8,625 nucleotides of DNA from JAFLDD01 sp049314715 (GTDB taxonomy: Bacteria; Pseudomonadota; Alphaproteobacteria; Rickettsiales; UBA3002), in the NCBI GenBank assembly GCA_049314715.1, contig JBMOEL010000077.1, positions 1 through 8,625 on the forward strand, in the 5' to 3' direction. Under the pieces are notes generated by a model that saw only the letters and a program-made list of their open reading frames with translations, did not search any database and was not told the DNA's origin. This document shows, piece after piece, positions 6,723 through 8,625 of the stretch. Every line of letters starts with the position of its first letter. Positions within the stretch are counted from its first letter, which is position 1. Position numbers and translations under genes: made by a program.

Positions 6723-8625
6723 ATGGCGTCCAAAAAATCGGCAGCAAAAAAACCGGCGAAAAAAGTTCAACTTAAAAAGAAACCCGCCCCTAAGAAACCT
6801 ATGAAGAAAGTGTCCAAACCTGTGACCAAGAAAAAGCCTGTGGCGAAGAAAGTTGCGCCAAAAAAAGTTACTCCCAAAAAACCTGAAGTGAAAAAAGCTG
6901 CGCCGAAGCCTGTTGCCAAAGGCAAGAAGGATAGCAAGCAACTTGCACTGTTCGATTTACCGACTAAGTCGGCTACGAAGAAAGACGACAAAAAGGCTAC
7001 TCAGAAAGCGCCTGCGAAAGAAGTTGCAAAAAAACCTGCGGCGAAAGATTCCGCAAAAGATGCGAAGGCTTCCAAGAAATCAAAAGCGAAAGTTGAGCTT
7101 TCGGACGAGTTGATTGCCGCGCTGACCAAAATAGGCAAACGCAAAGGTGTATTGACGTTTGATGAGCTGAATAAACGCTTGCCGGATGGCGAATTCTCCC
7201 CCGAGGTGATGGACGAGTTGATGACCCGCCTTGGTAAACAGGGCGTGAAGGTGATTGAGTTGCCTGATGTGGACGATAAGGCCGACGATGCGCCGTTTGT
7301 TGAAGGCGAGGAAGAAGAAGTTGTAGTTGCGGGTGATGGCTTCGAGCTTGAGTCGGAGAATGCGGCGAAGGTCGAAGAATCCTATGGCCGTTCGGACGAT
7401 CCTGTTCGTATGTATCTGCGTGAGATGGGTAATGTAGAGCTGCTCAGCCGCGAAGGTGAAATTGAAATCGCTAAGCGTATCGAAGGTGGCCGCGAGATGG
7501 TGATTTCGTCGCTCTGCGAATCACCCACCGTGATGAAGATGATTCTCGAATGGCGTGACCGTTTGAGCAATGGCGAGATGATGCTGCGTGAGGTGATTGA
7601 TTTAGACGCGACCTATGGCGCGGGCACCGAAGAGAAATTTGCCGAAGCAGCGCGCGAGGGCGCACTCGTTAAAAAAGACGAGGACGAGGACGACGAGGAA
7701 GAAGAAGACGAATACGCGAAGCTTGAAGGTGGCCGTAAAGAACAAGTCGAGGAAGATGATTACGACGATGAAGCGGCGGTATTGTCGCTTGTCGCGATGG
7801 AGCAGGAATTGCTGCCCCAAGTGCTCGAGAAGTTTGACCAGTTCGCCAAGCTTTCAAAAACCTTGCGTAAGCTTCAAGAGAAGAAGCAATCACAAGCCAT
7901 GGGTGATGACGCGCTATTCACCGGCCCTGATGGCAAGAAATACAAAGCGCTGCTGGATGAGATGGTGGAGATTTTGCTCTCCATTCGCTTCAATAACATG
8001 AAGGTCGAGCATTTGATGCATACGGTGTACGGCATCAATAAGCGTTTGCTTGGTTTTGAAATGCAGCTGCTGAAGTTGGCGGAGAAGCACAAGGTCACGC
8101 GTCAGAATTTCCTTAAAGAATATGCGGGTCATGAGTTGGAGCCTGATTGGCTCAAGCGCGTGGCGAAGCTCAAGGATAAGGGCTGGAAAGAATTCGCTGA
8201 AAAAGAGAAAAAAACAGTTGAAGATATTCGCTCGGAGATTGGCAGAATCTCGGCAGAGACCGGACTCGATATTGGTGAGCTTAAGCGCGTGATATCTGCC
8301 GTCAGCAAAGGTGAGCGCGACGCAGGGCGTGCGAAGAAAGAGATGATCGAAGCGAACTTGCGCCTCGTGATATCGATTGCCAAAAAATATACCAACCGTG
8401 GCTTGCAATTCTTGGATTTGATTCAGGAAGGTAACATTGGCCTCATGAAGGCGGTGGATAAATTCGAATACCGCCGTGGTTACAAATTCTCGACCTATGC
8501 GACATGGTGGATTCGCCAAGCCATCACGCGTTCGATTGCCGACCAAGCGCGCACGATTCGTATTCCCGTGCATATGATTGAGACCATCAATAAAATTGTG
8601 CGCACGAGCCGCCAGATGCTGCATG
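6723..8625 (+). CDS. rpoD: RNA polymerase primary sigma factor RpoD (sigma-70) with long lysine-rich N-terminal extension; 3' end beyond window
   Basis: This is the housekeeping sigma factor, which directs RNA polymerase to -35/-10 promoters. There are 634 complete codons and the gene runs off the right edge. Residues 1-123 are an unusual tail with 46 lysines and no arginine, including pentad-like KKVAP KKVTP repeats at 42-51 and a lone hydrophobic island QLALFDLP at 73-80. Region 1.1 follows (from about 124; GVLTFDELNKRLPDG), then region 1.2 from Y221 (DDPVRMYLREMG). The non-conserved domain carries a strongly acidic stretch near 317-340. Regions 2.1-2.4 run from E543, with the core-binding NLRLVISIAKKYTNRGLQF and the -10-recognition segment FSTYATWWIRQAITRSIADQ. 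Region 3 has begun (RTIRIPVHM) when the window ends. Regions 3.2 and 4, including the -35-binding helix, are not seen. It lies downstream of dnaG in the classical order. Confidence 0.98.
   Translation, partial: MASKKSAAKKPAKKVQLKKKPAPKKPMKKVSKPVTKKKPVAKKVAPKKVTPKKPEVKKAAPKPVAKGKKDSKQLALFDLPTKSATKKDDKKATQKAPAKEVAKKPAAKDSAKDAKASKKSKAKVELSDELIAALTKIGKRKGVLTFDELNKRLPDGEFSPEVMDELMTRLGKQGVKVIELPDVDDKADDAPFVEGEEEEVVVAGDGFELESENAAKVEESYGRSDDPVRMYLREMGNVELLSREGEIEIAKRIEGGREMVISSLCESPTVMKMILEWRDRLSNGEMMLREVIDLDATYGAGTEEKFAEAAREGALVKKDEDEDDEEEEDEYAKLEGGRKEQVEEDDYDDEAAVLSLVAMEQELLPQVLEKFDQFAKLSKTLRKLQEKKQSQAMGDDALFTGPDGKKYKALLDEMVEILLSIRFNNMKVEHLMHTVYGINKRLLGFEMQLLKLAEKHKVTRQNFLKEYAGHELEPDWLKRVAKLKDKGWKEFAEKEKKTVEDIRSEIGRISAETGLDIGELKRVISAVSKGERDAGRAKKEMIEANLRLVISIAKKYTNRGLQFLDLIQEGNIGLMKAVDKFEYRRGYKFSTYATWWIRQAITRSIADQARTIRIPVHMIETINKIVRTSRQMLH

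Noticed and set aside
6645..6991. Two minus-strand open frames rich in phenylalanine opposite the start of rpoD
   Set aside because: The phenylalanines are simply the reverse complement of runs of AAG/AAA lysine codons in the rpoD extension.
7672..7770. Run of aspartate/glutamate codons in rpoD as a foreign insertion
   Set aside because: An acidic stretch in the non-conserved domain of primary sigma factors is normal, including in E. coli, and the reading frame continues without disruption.
7914..8624. Long open frame of about 236 codons on the minus strand opposite rpoD
   Set aside because: The plus strand here encodes unmistakable sigma-70 regions 2 and 3. The reverse frame has no family motif and no ribosome site, and its H/F/L/R-rich composition is that of an antisense shadow.
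1..8625. tRNA or rRNA genes, CRISPR repeats, insertion sequences, attachment sites or a defence cassette
   Set aside because: No cloverleaf-like segment, regular repeat array, transposase or terminal inverted repeats were seen. Almost all bases are accounted for by six housekeeping-type genes and short gaps.

Overview
The window looks like ordinary housekeeping chromosome from an alphaproteobacterium or a close relative. It carries six protein genes. All six can be named to family, and two run off the window edges. The assignment rests on primase (dnaG) followed directly by the primary sigma factor gene (rpoD), on a bacterial frataxin (CyaY), and on an ABCB exporter of the MsbA-related type common in that class. 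No 16S or ribosomal gene is present, so the taxonomy is an inference. I see no RNA gene, insertion sequence, CRISPR array, prophage or toxin/defence cassette.

Layout from left to right. (1) A minus-strand pair at 1-1483: cyaY is followed by an ABC exporter whose start overlaps the cyaY stop by 4 bases (ATGA). The exporter is cut by the left edge inside its Walker A motif. (2) A 60-bp divergent control region at 1484-1543. (3) A plus-strand class A penicillin-binding protein at 1544-3874. (4) A minus-strand YgjP-like zinc metallopeptidase at 3878-4597, tail to tail with the penicillin-binding protein with only 3 bp between them. (5) A 136-bp AT-rich divergent region at 4598-4733 with a good candidate promoter for the peptidase gene. 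(6) dnaG at 4734-6599. (7) A 123-bp gap at 6600-6722 with repeated TTGACA boxes and nested inverted repeats. (8) rpoD from 6723 to the right edge, complete through sigma region 2 and entering region 3.

Working together: dnaG and rpoD form the core of the macromolecular-synthesis operon (replication priming plus housekeeping transcription). rpsU, which precedes dnaG in enterobacteria, is absent here. The penicillin-binding protein builds peptidoglycan in the periplasm, CyaY serves iron-sulfur cluster assembly, and the ABC exporter moves a lipid or drug-like substrate across the inner membrane.

The most unusual feature is the start of RpoD. About 123 residues of lysine/alanine/proline-rich, arginine-free, histone-H1-like sequence precede sigma region 1.1, and a lone hydrophobic island, QLALFDLP, sits inside it. 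QLALF matches the pentapeptide used by many bacterial proteins to bind the DNA polymerase sliding clamp. Other points worth a look are the dnaG-rpoD gap, three in-frame A7 slippery heptamers in the rpoD extension, a six-codon minigene overlapping the dnaG start, and a possible shared -10 element between cyaY and the penicillin-binding protein gene.
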